64,000 nt of DNA from an uncultured Lachnospiraceae bacterium (lineage in GTDB: Bacteria; Bacillota; Clostridia; Lachnospirales; Lachnospiraceae). The DNA lies in NCBI GenBank assembly GCA_947566645.1, contig CANOKL010000003.1, positions 124,001 to 188,000 of the forward strand. The letters are read 5' to 3'. The stretch's first letter is position 1, and each line of letters starts with the position of its first letter. Below are positions 52,294-61,754 of this stretch, piece after piece. The notes under the pieces were generated by a model. That model saw only the letters and a list, made by a program, of their open reading frames with translations. It had not been told where the DNA came from and searched no databases. The position numbers were made by a program, and so were the translations under genes.

Positions 52294-52344
52294 TCCATAA
52301 GGGAATACTAAGGTAGGCGGAATTATAAATCAGGAGGTATGGAT

Positions 52345-53535
52345 ATGGGGAATTATAAGCGAATTTTTGTAATTGTAATTGATTCACTGGGAATCGGAGC
52401 GATGCCGGACAGTGAGCGGTTCGGTGATATCGGAGTGAATACACTGGGGCATATTTCGGAGTCAGTTGAGACTTTCTGCATTCCGAACCTGCAGAAGCTG
52501 GGGCTTGCCGGCCTGACGCCTCTTAAGCAGGTGGCGCCGTCAGATGCGCCCCTTGGCTATCAGGCAGTGCTTAAGGAGGCAAGCAATGGGAAGGACACCA
52601 TGACCGGGCACTGGGAGATGATGGGAATTGAGACAGAGACGCCGTTTCAGACATTTACGGAGCATGGATTTCCGAAGGAGCTTATTGATGAGCTGGAGAA
52701 GCGCACGGGGCACAAGGTTATCGGAAATAAGAGCGCAAGCGGGACAGAGATTATAGAAGAGCTGGGAGAAGAGGAGATTGCCACAGGGCATATGATTGTC
52801 TATACATCTGCGGATTCGGTTCTTCAGATCTGTGGAAATGAGGAGACTTTTGACCTGAAAGAGCTGTACCGCTGCTGCGAGATTGCAAGAGAGCTGACTC
52901 TGAGAGAGGAGTGGAAGGTGGGACGGGTCATTGCAAGGCCGTACATCGGAAGGAAGAAGGGAGAGTTCGAGCGCACCAGCAACCGGCATGACTATGCCTT
53001 AAAGCCGCCTCGCAAAACTGTGCTAAATGCACTGAAGGAGGAGGGACTGGATGTCATCTCCGTGGGAAAGATTGTGGATATTTTTGACGGGGAAGGAATC
53101 ACAGAGGCACATAAGTCCAGATCATCCGTCCATGGCATGGAGCAGACTATCGGGCTTGCCCGGTCAGAATTCCAGGGGCTGTGCTTTGTGAACCTTGTTG
53201 ACTTTGATGCAAAATGGGGCCACAGAAGAAACCCGTCGGGATACCGGGACGAGCTGGAGAGATTCGATGAGAAGCTGGGAGAGCTTTTAGAGATTCTTAA
53301 TGAGGATGATCTTCTCATTATCTCTGCAGACCATGGAACGGATCCGACCTATACGGGAACCGACCACACCAGGGAGAAGGTACCTTTCCTTGCATATTCA
53401 AAATCCATGAAGGGAAGCGGAAGACTTCCGGAACAGGAGACATTTGCAGTGATCGGGGCCACGGCTGCGGAGAACTTCGGGGTCTCCATGCCGGAACATA
53501 CCATCGGGCAATCGCTTCTTAAATACTTAAAATAA
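52345..53535 (+). CDS. deoB: Phosphopentomutase
   Basis: 396 aa, alkaline-phosphatase superfamily with two Mn sites. It turns (deoxy)ribose 1-phosphate into the 5-phosphate. Motifs: [13 protein letters not shown] (Asp), [13 protein letters not shown] (catalytic Thr), [24 protein letters not shown] and [10 protein letters not shown] (His/Asp ligands). ATG 52345 is chosen because AGGAGG at 52331 is too close to the ATG at 52339. It sits between the phosphorylases and DeoC in the pathway. Confidence 0.95.
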   Translation: MGNYKRIFVIVIDSLGIGAMPDSERFGDIGVNTLGHISESVETFCIPNLQKLGLAGLTPLKQVAPSDAPLGYQAVLKEASNGKDTMTGHWEMMGIETETPFQTFTEHGFPKELIDELEKRTGHKVIGNKSASGTEIIEELGEEEIATGHMIVYTSADSVLQICGNEETFDLKELYRCCEIARELTLREEWKVGRVIARPYIGRKKGEFERTSNRHDYALKPPRKTVLNALKEEGLDVISVGKIVDIFDGEGITEAHKSRSSVHGMEQTIGLARSEFQGLCFVNLVDFDAKWGHRRNPSGYRDELERFDEKLGELLEILNEDDLLIISADHGTDPTYTGTDHTREKVPFLAYSKSMKGSGRLPEQETFAVIGATAAENFGVSMPEHTIGQSLLKYLK

Positions 53536-53603
53536 GAGCAACGATTTAGCGGGGCAGCGTATTTGCTGTGCTTAACCGCGAGGAAAATGAGGAGGAAGAG
53601 ACA

Positions 53604-54788
53604 ATGAAGAGTGTGAAAAGGCTTGTGTCCTGCCTGATTGCTGTTTCCATGGTTATAGCTTTGACTGCCTGTGGAAATGCGGAGGAAGAGGGCGCAGGCA
53701 GTTCAGAATATCGTGTTGCAATGATCACAGATGCGGGAGATATCACGGACCAGTCCTTTAATCAGACGACTTACGAGGCATGTTCTGAGTACTGTTCTGA
53801 GCATGACATTGATTTTACTTACAAGAAGCCGGACGGGGATACGGATTACGCGAGAATCGCCATGATCGACGTGGCAGTAGCGGAGGGCTATAACATTATT
53901 GTCATGCCGGGATACATCTTCGCGCCGGCTCTTGTGGAGACAACCTATAAATATCCGGATGTGAAATTTATCGCACTGGATATGACGGCAGGAGATATTA
54001 TCGCTGCTGCTGTGGGAAATAAATATTATGAAAATCCAGATGCATACGAAGCTTCCGATTATTATAACACCGGCAACACATACTGTGCGGTCTACCGGGA
54101 AGAGCTTCCTGGATATATGGCAGGGTACGCGGCGGTGAAGCTTGGCTACCGGAAGCTGGGTTATCTTGGCGGCCAGGCGGTTCCGGCAGTTATGCGCTTT
54201 GGCTTCGGCTATCTCCAGGGGATTGACGAAGCGGCAAAAGAGCTGGGCGTGACGGATGATATATCAGTTCAGTACGCTTACGGCGGGCAGTTCTACGGCT
54301 CCACAGAAATCACGGCAACCATGGATACCTGGTACAGCGGGGGAACGGAGATTGTATTTGCCTGCGGCGGCGGGATTTTTACATCTGCGGCAGAAGCAGC
54401 CTCCAAGGTCGGAGGAAAGATGATTGGGGTTGACAGCGATCAGTCCGCCCTCATAGATGTGTACGGAGAGGGAATGACGGTCACTTCGGCCATGAAGGGC
54501 TTAGGCGCGACGGTTAAGGCACTCCTTGACTCCATCATTACACTGGGAACCTGGGAGGAGCATGTAGGGAAGATTGAGAACCTGGGCCTTGTATCAGGAA
54601 CGGAGACGGAGGAGAACTATGTGGGACTGCCAGAAGATACGACTCAGTGGAACAATGACTTCACCGTGGAGGATTACCGGGAGCTTGTAAAGAAACTATT
54701 TGACGAGGAGATCAAGGTAGACAACTCGATTGACGCAATGCCTGAGGTTTCCGTGGAGGTCAATGTAAGAGAAGGAACGATTATGTAG
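53604..54788 (+). CDS. BMP-family nucleoside-binding lipoprotein
   Basis: 394 aa. Signal peptide with lipobox LTAC (Cys about 24); Bmp/PnrA-type fold (YRVAMITDAGDITDQSFNQTTYE; NIIVMPGYIF; FACGGGIFTSA). It captures nucleosides outside the membrane for the transporter encoded next. GAGGAGGAAGAG precedes ATG 53604; the frame from 53568 would hide the signal peptide. Operon position fits nupN/bmpA-type systems. Confidence 0.93.
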   Translation: MKSVKRLVSCLIAVSMVIALTACGNAEEEGAGSSEYRVAMITDAGDITDQSFNQTTYEACSEYCSEHDIDFTYKKPDGDTDYARIAMIDVAVAEGYNIIVMPGYIFAPALVETTYKYPDVKFIALDMTAGDIIAAAVGNKYYENPDAYEASDYYNTGNTYCAVYREELPGYMAGYAAVKLGYRKLGYLGGQAVPAVMRFGFGYLQGIDEAAKELGVTDDISVQYAYGGQFYGSTEITATMDTWYSGGTEIVFACGGGIFTSAAEAASKVGGKMIGVDSDQSALIDVYGEGMTVTSAMKGLGATVKALLDSIITLGTWEEHVGKIENLGLVSGTETEENYVGLPEDTTQWNNDFTVEDYRELVKKLFDEEIKVDNSIDAMPEVSVEVNVREGTIM

Positions 54789-54802
54789 GGAGGTGGGAGA
54801 AA

Positions 54803-56329
54803 ATGGCAGAATATGCTGTCGAGATGCTGGGCATTACCAAGAGATTTCCCGGCATCATAGCAAATGATAATATTACTTTGCAGTTAAAAAAGGGAGAGAT
54901 CCACGCGCTTCTTGGCGAAAACGGCGCAGGAAAATCCACGCTCATGAGCGTCCTGTTCGGGCTGTACCAGCCAGAGGAGGGCGAGATCCGTAAAGATGGG
55001 CAGAAGGTGGAGATCCGGAATCCGAATGACGCCAACAGTCTTGGAATCGGCATGGTTCACCAGCATTTCAAGCTGGTAGACTGCTTTTCCGTGCTGGATA
55101 ATATCATCCTTGGCGTGGAGCCCACCCAGGGAGGCATGCTGAAAAAGGATGAGGCGAGGCAGAAGGTTATGGAGCTGTCCGGGCGCTACCATCTGCAGGT
55201 GGATCCGGACGCCCTTGTGGAAAATATTACTGTGGGAATGCAGCAGAGAACTGAGATTCTGAAAATGCTGTACAGAGATAATGAGATTCTCATATTTGAC
55301 GAACCCACCGCGGTTCTGACAGTCCAGGAGATTGCGGAGCTGATGCATATCATGAAGGGGCTTGCAAAGGAGGGAAAGAGTATACTGTTCATTTCCCATA
55401 AGCTCAATGAGATCATGGAGGTTGCGGACCGGTGCACGGTGCTGAGGAAAGGGAAATATGTGGGAACCGTGGAGACAAAGGATACGAATCCGGAAAAGCT
55501 GTCCGCCATGATGGTGGGAAGGGATGTAAGCTTTAAGGTTGACAAGAAACCCGCGAAGCCAGGGGACGTGGTGCTGGATGTAAAAAATATGTCTGTCGCA
55601 GGCGGAAATAAAAAGGATGCGGTCCATGACGTGACCTTCCAGGTGCGGAAAGGGGAAATTGTCTGCATTGCAGGGATTGACGGAAACGGGCAGACAGAGC
55701 TGATCTACGGCCTGTCAGGCCTGGAGCCATTAAAGAGCGGAACGATCTTCATGAACGGAAAGGATCTGACCAAAGAATCTATCCGCCGCAGATCAGTACT
55801 CGGAATGAGCCATATACCGGAGGACCGCCACAAGCACGGCCTTGTGCTTGACTATTCACTGGAAAACAACATTGTGCTTCAGAGGTATTTTGAACCACGG
55901 TTTACGGATCGGTTCGGTATGCTTAAAAGAAAGGAAATCCGGGATTACGCCACAGGGCTGATTGACAAATTTGACGTGCGTTCCGGAGAGGGGCCGGCGA
56001 CGGTGACAAGGGCCATGTCAGGAGGAAACCAGCAGAAGGCGATTATCGCCCGTGAGATTGATAAGGATCCTGATTTTCTGATTGCGGTACAGCCTACGAG
56101 AGGCGTGGATATCGGGGCAATCGAATTTATCCACAAGCAGCTTATTGAGCAGAGAGACGCGGGGAAGGCAGTGCTTCTTGTGAGCCTGGAGCTTGATGAG
56201 GTTATGGATGTTCCGGACCGGATTCTGGTTATGTATGAAGGCGGACTGGTGGGAGAATTCAAACCAGAGGATATTACGATGGAAGAACTTGGACTCTATA
56301 TGACCGGAGCCAGGAAACAGGAGGTGTAG
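54803..56329 (+). CDS. Nucleoside ABC transporter ATPase (two ABC domains)
   Basis: 508 aa, two fused ABC modules as in NupO/RbsA-like proteins. First domain: Walker A GENGAGKS, Walker B ILIFDEPTAVL, FISHKLNEIM. Second: degenerate Walker A GIDGNGQTE, signature MSGGNQQKAIIAREI, PTRGVDIGAIEFI. It powers uptake with the permeases encoded at 56333 and 57445. GGGAGGTGGGAG precedes ATG 54803. Confidence 0.94.
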   Translation: MAEYAVEMLGITKRFPGIIANDNITLQLKKGEIHALLGENGAGKSTLMSVLFGLYQPEEGEIRKDGQKVEIRNPNDANSLGIGMVHQHFKLVDCFSVLDNIILGVEPTQGGMLKKDEARQKVMELSGRYHLQVDPDALVENITVGMQQRTEILKMLYRDNEILIFDEPTAVLTVQEIAELMHIMKGLAKEGKSILFISHKLNEIMEVADRCTVLRKGKYVGTVETKDTNPEKLSAMMVGRDVSFKVDKKPAKPGDVVLDVKNMSVAGGNKKDAVHDVTFQVRKGEIVCIAGIDGNGQTELIYGLSGLEPLKSGTIFMNGKDLTKESIRRRSVLGMSHIPEDRHKHGLVLDYSLENNIVLQRYFEPRFTDRFGMLKRKEIRDYATGLIDKFDVRSGEGPATVTRAMSGGNQQKAIIAREIDKDPDFLIAVQPTRGVDIGAIEFIHKQLIEQRDAGKAVLLVSLELDEVMDVPDRILVMYEGGLVGEFKPEDITMEELGLYMTGARKQEV

Positions 56330-56332
56330 GAC

Positions 56333-57445
56333 ATGAACACGAAAAATGAAAAGAAACGTTTTTTTGAGCGTGCAGGAGTCCAGTCTGTGGCAGCATCTCT
56401 TTTGTGTATCATTCTTGGTTTACTGATTGGATATCTTGTGCTTTTATGCATCAACCCGGCAGGGGCGGGAAAAGCGATCACTTCGATTCTGAAAAATTTC
56501 CTGTATTTCCCAAGGCCGGAGGTTGCCCTTGAGTACTTCGGAAGTACGCTGGCAAAGTCGGCGCCGCTTCTTATGTGTACGCTGTCGATTCTATTTGCCT
56601 ACAAGGTGGGACTGTTTAATATTGGCGCATCCGGGCAGTATGCGGTGGGAGCAGGCTTAAGCCTGTATCTTGCACTGGCCCATGGAATGCCCTGGTATGT
56701 CTGTGTGATCGCGGCAATGATCGGAGGCGGTGTGCTGGGAGGTATTGCAGGCGCGTTAAAGGCATATCTCAATGTAAATGAGGTAATCGCAGGTATTATG
56801 CTGAACTGGATCAGCCTTTACAGCGTAAATATGCTGCTTACAGAGGTAAAGGAAGCGAGCACTACATACACGGCGGCTCTCAGAACAAACAGTCCGGGGG
56901 CACTGCTTCCGGGAGCAGGACTTAACCATCTGTTCTCTGACAACCGGTATGTGACCATTGCAATTCCGCTGGCAATACTGATCGCGGCAGGTGTGTGGAT
57001 TGTGATGGAGAAGACAAAGCTTGGGTTTGAGCTGCGTGCCACAGGACTGAATCTGAACGCGGCGAAATATGCGGGAATGAAGGAAAAGCGCAATATGATT
57101 CTGACTATGGCGATTGCCGGGGCGCTCTCAGGACTTGGGGCGGCATTCCTCTACTTAAGCGGAATCGAGCAGTGGTCCTGCGCGCAGACGGCTGTTCCGG
57201 CCATGGGCTTTAACGGAATTGCGGCCGCATTCCTGGGAGGATTAAATCCTATTGGAAGTATCTTTTCCTCTTTCTTTATCCAGCATATTACGAGCGGCGG
57301 ATCCTATGTAGATAAGATGATCTACAGCTCTCAGATTTCAGATCTGATCTCAGCCATTATTATCTACTTCTGCAGCTTTGTGCTGTTCTTTAAGTCCTGT
57401 ATGGGGCGTGCTGCGGGAAAAGGCAGGAAAGGAGGTAACAGGTAA
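56333..57445 (+). CDS. Nucleoside ABC transporter permease (NupP-like)
   Basis: 370 aa, BPD_transp_2 family with about ten helices; LFNIGASGQYAVGAG and GLNLNAAKYAGMKEKRNMIL are typical blocks. AGGAGGTG precedes ATG 56333, three bases after the ATPase. It overlaps its sister permease by one base. Confidence 0.93.
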   Translation: MNTKNEKKRFFERAGVQSVAASLLCIILGLLIGYLVLLCINPAGAGKAITSILKNFLYFPRPEVALEYFGSTLAKSAPLLMCTLSILFAYKVGLFNIGASGQYAVGAGLSLYLALAHGMPWYVCVIAAMIGGGVLGGIAGALKAYLNVNEVIAGIMLNWISLYSVNMLLTEVKEASTTYTAALRTNSPGALLPGAGLNHLFSDNRYVTIAIPLAILIAAGVWIVMEKTKLGFELRATGLNLNAAKYAGMKEKRNMILTMAIAGALSGLGAAFLYLSGIEQWSCAQTAVPAMGFNGIAAAFLGGLNPIGSIFSSFFIQHITSGGSYVDKMIYSSQISDLISAIIIYFCSFVLFFKSCMGRAAGKGRKGGNR

Positions 57446-58386
57446 TGGCATTATTATTACAATATACGCTGATCTATGCGTCTGTGCTTCTCTTGGTGGC
57501 TCTGGGCGGATGCTTCTCCGAGCACAGCGGCGTGATTAATCTGGGACTGGAGGGAATCATGGTAATGGGCGCCCTGGGCGGCGCGCTTGTGATGAAGTAC
57601 ATGGAGAACCTGCCGGGGATCCTGATGCTTCTGGCAGTTATGATTGGAAGTATTTTATTCGGCGTGGTCTATTCCCTGCTGCTTGCGGTGGCGGCGATCC
57701 AGTTTAAAGCAGACCAGACGCTGGTGGGGACTGCCATGAATCTGTTAGGAATGGCAGCTGCTACTGTATTTGTTAAGGCAATGAATATGGCGGAGAATGT
57801 AAATAATGTCTCCTCATCCATTCAGTATATTGAACAGAAAAAGGCATTTTCCCTGCTGAAAATCGGGAAATTTGAGCTAAGCTGGTTTATGGTGATTGCG
57901 GCGGCGCTTCTTGTGGCGTCACACATTGTTCTGTATAAGACGAAGTTCGGCCTGCGTCTGATGGCCTGCGGGGAACATCCCCAGGCAGCAGACTCCGTGG
58001 GGATCAATGTCTACCGGATGCGTTATGCGGGAGTGCTCATCTCAGGTATGCTTGGCGGACTTGGGGGAATCGTCTATATTACTGCAGGAGTCAGTGAGTG
58101 GAAATTCGAGAACGGCGTGGCGGGCTTCGGATTCCTTGCCCTTGCTGTTATGATCTTCGGACAATGGAAGCCGAAGCTGATTGGAATTGCCGCGCTCCTC
58201 TTCGGTCTGTTCCGTGCCCTGTCAAATGTCTACTCAGGGTTTGACGTGCTGACGGCGCTGCATCTTCCGAGCACGGTGTACAACATGCTTCCATATATTA
58301 TTTCACTGGTGATACTGGCTCTGTTCTCCCGCAATTCAAGAGCGCCGAAGGCAGAGGGTATCCCATATGATAAGGGGCAGAGATAA
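57445..58386 (+). CDS. Nucleoside ABC transporter permease (NupQ-like)
   Basis: 313 aa, BPD_transp_2 family; begins LLLQYTLIYASVLLLVALGGCFSE with HSGVINLGLEGIMVMGAL and ACGEHPQAADSVGINVYRMR, all typical of the second permease. Overlaps the first by one base with AAGGAGGTAAC just upstream. Forms the heterodimeric membrane part of the transporter. Confidence 0.94.
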   Translation: MALLLQYTLIYASVLLLVALGGCFSEHSGVINLGLEGIMVMGALGGALVMKYMENLPGILMLLAVMIGSILFGVVYSLLLAVAAIQFKADQTLVGTAMNLLGMAAATVFVKAMNMAENVNNVSSSIQYIEQKKAFSLLKIGKFELSWFMVIAAALLVASHIVLYKTKFGLRLMACGEHPQAADSVGINVYRMRYAGVLISGMLGGLGGIVYITAGVSEWKFENGVAGFGFLALAVMIFGQWKPKLIGIAALLFGLFRALSNVYSGFDVLTALHLPSTVYNMLPYIISLVILALFSRNSRAPKAEGIPYDKGQR

Positions 58387-58389
58387 AAG

Positions 58390-59124
58390 ATGATGAAAAA
58401 TAATGCTTTGGAGCAGGCGCTGCCTTTTTTAAATCAGATTGACGACAGCAGGAGGGAGCAGTTTGAGAATTATTTCAGGACAGCGCCTCTGTGGCTCATT
58501 AACACCTTCGTGGTGGAGGAGATGAAAAAGGGAACTGTTTTTGTGCGGGAAGGGGATCCTGTGAATATGATCTACCTGATCGGTGAGGGCCTTATCAAGG
58601 CAACCGATTACAGGATCTACGGAATACGGTATGATTTTGTACTGTTCAGCAAGGTATATGCATTTGGCGGCATGGAGATTATTATTAATCTTGACAAATA
58701 CCAGACAACGCTGCAGACAGTGACAGACTGTACGGTGCTCAAGATTCCGAAGGCAGGATTTCAGAAATGGATGGATACGGATATTACGGCGCTGAAGCAG
58801 GAGGCAAGGCTTATGGGCGAATATCTTCTGCAGCAGGACCGGGAGGGACGGGCTCTTCTGTTCCTCCAGGGCGCCAACCGGGTGGCTATGGTGCTGGCAA
58901 ACCGCTATAAGCAGCATGCGGAGAATGGCGTGCTGAAGATGAAGGGAGACAGGCAGGAGCTTTCGGATTTTACAGGGCTGTGCGTGAAGACGATTACACG
59001 GTCTATTAAGAAATTCAGGGAGGAAGGAATGATAACAACCTCCGGGAACTATATTATGATTGACCGCGGCCAGTATCTCCGCCTTAAGAAACTGGTGTCG
59101 GAGATACTGGCGGAAGATTTCTGA
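58390..59124 (+). CDS. Crp/Fnr-type transcriptional regulator
   Basis: 244 aa. The N-terminal cyclic-nucleotide-binding-like barrel (about 20-130: GTVFVREGDPVNMIYLIGEG) has no clear cAMP pocket (PRTA motif missing) and no Cys cluster, so the signal differs from Crp or Fnr. The C-terminal winged helix (about 165-225) has RQELSDFTGLCVKTITRSIKKF. It starts three bases after nupQ-like, inside the nucleoside operon, and probably controls it, sensing a nucleoside-derived ligand. Its stop codon opens a run of 18-bp repeats. Confidence 0.88.
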   Translation: MMKNNALEQALPFLNQIDDSRREQFENYFRTAPLWLINTFVVEEMKKGTVFVREGDPVNMIYLIGEGLIKATDYRIYGIRYDFVLFSKVYAFGGMEIIINLDKYQTTLQTVTDCTVLKIPKAGFQKWMDTDITALKQEARLMGEYLLQQDREGRALLFLQGANRVAMVLANRYKQHAENGVLKMKGDRQELSDFTGLCVKTITRSIKKFREEGMITTSGNYIMIDRGQYLRLKKLVSEILAEDF

Positions 59125-59193
59125 AATATAGTGATTTTCTGAAATGCAGTAATTTTGTGAAATGCAGTAATTTTCTGAAATGTAGTAATCCTG
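59122..59193 (+). repeat. Four tandem 18-bp repeats
   Basis: Unit TGAAATGCAGTAATTTTC; copies start at 59122, 59140, 59158 and 59176 (first and last diverge by a few bases). The first TGA is the stop of the regulator gene. Possible regulator-binding array or slippage product between two operon genes. Confidence 0.9.
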
Positions 59194-59246
59194 GACGTTA
59201 TGATTCTTGGATCAGAAAATGCGATTAAGGAGTATGAAAGGAGAAA

Positions 59247-60062
59247 ATGATGTATCATAAGTTGAAGAAATGTTTGGAGAGTGTACGTAAGAAGACAGAT
59301 TTCCAGCCAGAGACCGGGCTGGTTCTGGGATCAGGCCTCGGGGATTTTGCAGACGGGATTGATATCCGGGATGTGGTTGAGTATTCGGATATTGAGGGAT
59401 TCCCGGTGTCTACGGTGAAAGGGCATAAGGGGAGATTCGTCTTCGGGTATGTGGACAGTGTTCCGGTTGTGATCATGCAGGGCAGGGTGCATTATTATGA
59501 AGGATATGCCATGTCGGATGTTGTGCTCCCGGCGCGCCTGATGGGGATGATGGGGGCGAAGAAGCTGTTCCTTACCAATGCGGCGGGTGGAGTGAATGAG
59601 AACTTCAGGCCTGGGGATTTTATGATGATTACAGATCAGATTGCGACGGCAGTTCCAAGTCCATTGATCGGGCCCAATATTGAGGAGCTTGGCAGCAGAT
59701 TTCCGGATATGAGCGAGGTTTACAGCCTGCGTCTCCAGGAAGTGATCCGCAGGTCAGCACAGGAATGCGGAATCAGGCTTCAGGAGGGTGTATATGTGCA
59801 GCTTACGGGACCGAATTATGAGACTCCTGCGGAAATCCGTATGTGCAGAGGCTGGGGCGGCGACGCGGTAGGAATGAGTACGGCATGCGAAGCCATGGCT
59901 GCCCGACATATGGGAATGGAGGTGTGCGGTATCTCCTGCATTACCAACCTTGCCGCAGGGATTTCCAGTGAGAAGCTTGACCATAAAGAAGTACAGGAAA
60001 CGGCAGACAGGGTGTCAGCTGACTTTAAAAAGCTTGTTACCCGTGTTATTATGGATATGTAA
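59247..60062 (+). CDS. punA: Purine nucleoside phosphorylase
   Basis: 271 aa, trimeric PNP type. It splits inosine and guanosine to base and ribose 1-phosphate. Motifs: LVLGSGLGDFAD (phosphate), GHKGRFVFG, MQGRVHYYEGY, TNAAGGVNE, TGPNYETPAEIRM, GMSTACEAMAARHMG. AAAGGAG precedes ATG 59247 (or 59250). Part of the nucleoside operon, following the regulator. Confidence 0.94.
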   Translation: MMYHKLKKCLESVRKKTDFQPETGLVLGSGLGDFADGIDIRDVVEYSDIEGFPVSTVKGHKGRFVFGYVDSVPVVIMQGRVHYYEGYAMSDVVLPARLMGMMGAKKLFLTNAAGGVNENFRPGDFMMITDQIATAVPSPLIGPNIEELGSRFPDMSEVYSLRLQEVIRRSAQECGIRLQEGVYVQLTGPNYETPAEIRMCRGWGGDAVGMSTACEAMAARHMGMEVCGISCITNLAAGISSEKLDHKEVQETADRVSADFKKLVTRVIMDM

Positions 60063-60067
60063 TTTTA

Positions 60068-60106
60068 GGATTGTGGGAGTGCGTCAGCACGGAACAATCC
60101 GTGTAT
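60068..60106 (+). repeat. GGATTG...CAATCC hairpin repeat, copy 2
   Basis: Nearly identical to 37268-37306 (TGG for CGA after GGATTG). It sits between punA and deoC inside an operon, so it is probably not a strong terminator. Confidence 0.75.
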
Positions 60107-60137
60107 ATATCATGATGTAATGAAGGAGGAGAAGAGG

Positions 60138-60803
60138 ATGAATATGGAGATGATGAAATATGTTGACCATACGCTGCTTACGCAGACTGCAGGATGGGAG
60201 GATATCAGGCAGATTCTGGATGACGCCATGAAGTATGGGGCAGCGTCGGCATGTATACCGTCAGCCTATGTGGAGCAGGCTGCAAAGTATGTGGAGGGGA
60301 AGCTTCCAGTCTGTACAGTGATTGGTTTCCCCAACGGGTACAGTACGAAGGAAACGAAAGTATTTGAGACGAAAGATGCCATAGAAAAGGGAGCTGCGGA
60401 GATTGATATGGTTATCAATATTGGTTTCCTGAAAGACCAGAGATATGCAGAGGTGGAGGAGGAAATCCGCGCGGTCAAAGCAGCATGCGGGGAGAGGATC
60501 CTGAAAGTAATCATTGAGACATGTCTTCTGACCGAGGAAGAGAAGATCAAGATGTGTGAGATTGTTACAAATGCCAGTGCGGATTACATTAAGACCTCTA
60601 CCGGATTTTCCACCGGCGGAGCCACATTCGCGGATGTAGAGCTCATGAGGAAGCATGTGGGGGCATCGGTTAAGGTGAAGGCAGCGGGAGGAATCGCTTC
60701 CTTTGATGATGCAGAGGAGTTCGTACGCCTGGGAGCCGAGAGACTGGGAACTAGCCGTCTGGTAAAGCTCCTGAAGCAGGAGCAGGCGACGTCCGGTTAT
60801 TAG
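60138..60803 (+). CDS. deoC: Deoxyribose-phosphate aldolase
   Basis: 221 aa. It splits deoxyribose 5-phosphate to acetaldehyde and glyceraldehyde 3-phosphate, closing the nucleoside pathway. Motifs: [36 protein letters not shown] (Asp/Lys environment), [14 protein letters not shown] and the Schiff-base Lys in [16 protein letters not shown] favours ATG 60138; the frame from 60120 overlaps that site. Confidence 0.95.
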   Translation: MNMEMMKYVDHTLLTQTAGWEDIRQILDDAMKYGAASACIPSAYVEQAAKYVEGKLPVCTVIGFPNGYSTKETKVFETKDAIEKGAAEIDMVINIGFLKDQRYAEVEEEIRAVKAACGERILKVIIETCLLTEEEKIKMCEIVTNASADYIKTSTGFSTGGATFADVELMRKHVGASVKVKAAGGIASFDDAEEFVRLGAERLGTSRLVKLLKQEQATSGY

Positions 60804-60814
60804 GAGAGTGAATT

Positions 60815-61420
60815 ATGAAGACATCTATGATCATAGAGATGGTAGGATACGCAGGATCGGTTCTGGTGCTGGTTGCATTTCTCATGACATCCGTGGTGCG
60901 TCTGAGGATTGTGAACTCCATCGGAAGCCTGATTTTTGCAGTGTATGCGCTGATCATACATTCCTACCCCACGGCGATTATGAATTTCTGCCTGGTGCTG
61001 ATTAACATTCATTATCTGCGGGGACTTAAAAATAAGGGGGACAGTTATGAACTGATCTGTGTGGAAACTGGAGACCGCTTCCTGGATTATATGCTGAACC
61101 ATTACAGGGAAGATATTGAGAAATGCTTCCCTGGTATCAGGATGGATCTGCAGGAGGTCAACCGCGCGTACATTGTATGCTGCAGCACGGCTCCGGCGGG
61201 TGTGATGCTTGGGAGAGAAGAAGGAGGGGTTCTTGATATTATGCTGGACTACTCCACGCCGGCATACAGGGACTGCTCCATCGGGGAGTACCTGCTTGCA
61301 CGGCTCCCGGAAAAAGGGATCCGGACTCTTACATATGCCGGGCCAGCACAGAATCACAGGGAATATCTGTCCAAAATGGGATTCGCACTCCAGGATGGAA
61401 TCTACCGGAGGGAATTGTAA
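60815..61420 (+). CDS. YgjV-like membrane protein with GNAT-like C-terminal half
   Basis: 201 aa. N-terminal half has three helices of the YgjV/Imp type (IEMVGYAGSVLVLVAFLMTS; IVNSIGSLIFAVYALII; PTAIMNFCLVLINIHYL). The C-terminal half (about 80-200: ELICVETGDRFLDYML... YLSKMGFALQDGIYRREL) resembles a degenerate acetyltransferase fold. TAGGAGAGTG precedes ATG 60815, 11 bases after deoC, so it ends the nucleoside operon. Function unknown. Confidence 0.72.
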   Translation: MKTSMIIEMVGYAGSVLVLVAFLMTSVVRLRIVNSIGSLIFAVYALIIHSYPTAIMNFCLVLINIHYLRGLKNKGDSYELICVETGDRFLDYMLNHYREDIEKCFPGIRMDLQEVNRAYIVCCSTAPAGVMLGREEGGVLDIMLDYSTPAYRDCSIGEYLLARLPEKGIRTLTYAGPAQNHREYLSKMGFALQDGIYRREL

Positions 61421-61432
61421 TTATAAAAACTA

Positions 61433-61461
61433 TTGAAAATCTGGTAAAAACGTGATACATT
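61433..61461 (+). promoter_or_regulatory. Promoter of the antisense RNA
   Basis: TTGAAA (61433-61438), 17-base spacer, TACATT (61456-61461). Confidence 0.55.
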
Positions 61462-61467
61462 ATAGAC

Positions 61468-61572
61468 AGAGGGAAAGCCATACAAGCGGCTCTACCCCTT
61501 TTAAGGTTGCTACCTATGTTTGAACATAGGCAGGCCGTCACTATTGGTGGTAGTGGCGGCTATTACTTTTTC
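61468..61572 (+). ncRNA. Putative antitoxin RNA of a type I toxin locus
   Basis: Runs from just after the promoter to a terminator (GCCGTCACTA pairing with TAGTGGCGGC, 61534-61560, then TTTTT). It overlaps the last coding bases of the toxin gene in antisense. Its first bases (AGGGAAAG.CCAT...GGCT.TACCCC) resemble the first bases of the toxin mRNA. It holds a second hairpin CCTATG/CATAGG (61513-61530). About 105 nt. Confidence 0.6.
61534..61572 (+). terminator. Terminator of the antisense RNA
   Basis: GCCGTCACTA / TAGTGGCGGC stem (one or two mismatches), 7-base loop, then TATTACTTTTT. The stem overlaps the toxin's last codons and could act for both directions. Confidence 0.75.
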
Positions 61573-61654
61573 CCTTGTAAATCTGATAAAACAGACTGAT
61601 AAGGGCGACAATGAGTATACCGATCTGAATTAAATCCTGATATGTAACGTACAT
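61541..61654 (-). CDS. Small hydrophobic toxin (Hol-Tox/TxpA-like type I toxin)
   Basis: 37 aa; one membrane helix (IQIGILIVALISLFYQIY) followed by a Lys-containing polar tail (KGKSNSRHYHQ), the architecture of putative holin-like and Fst/TxpA-type toxins. AAGGAGGG lies eight bases ahead of the start at 61654. The ribosome site can pair with CCCTCC copies upstream, as in type I toxins controlled at translation. An antisense RNA overlaps its 3' end. Such loci stabilise or regulate genomes; here it is chromosomal between the nucleoside operon and a sugar transporter. Confidence 0.72.
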   Translation of the reverse strand: MYVTYQDLIQIGILIVALISLFYQIYKGKSNSRHYHQ

Positions 61655-61660
61655 TGCGAT

Positions 61661-61750
61661 CACCCTCCTTCCTTTCGTTGGAGGGCTGATGAAACCCTCC
61701 TGAAATAAACTGGAGGGGTAAAGCCGCCTGGCTTAATGGTCTTTCCCTAT
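61661..61750 (-). promoter_or_regulatory. Structured 5' leader of the toxin mRNA
   Basis: On the minus strand two CCCTCC tracts face two GGAGGG tracts, the second being the toxin's ribosome binding site; alternative hairpins could hide or expose it. The leader begins with AGGGAAAGACCAT, nearly the same as the start of the antisense RNA. Confidence 0.65.
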
Positions 61751-61754
61751 CGAC

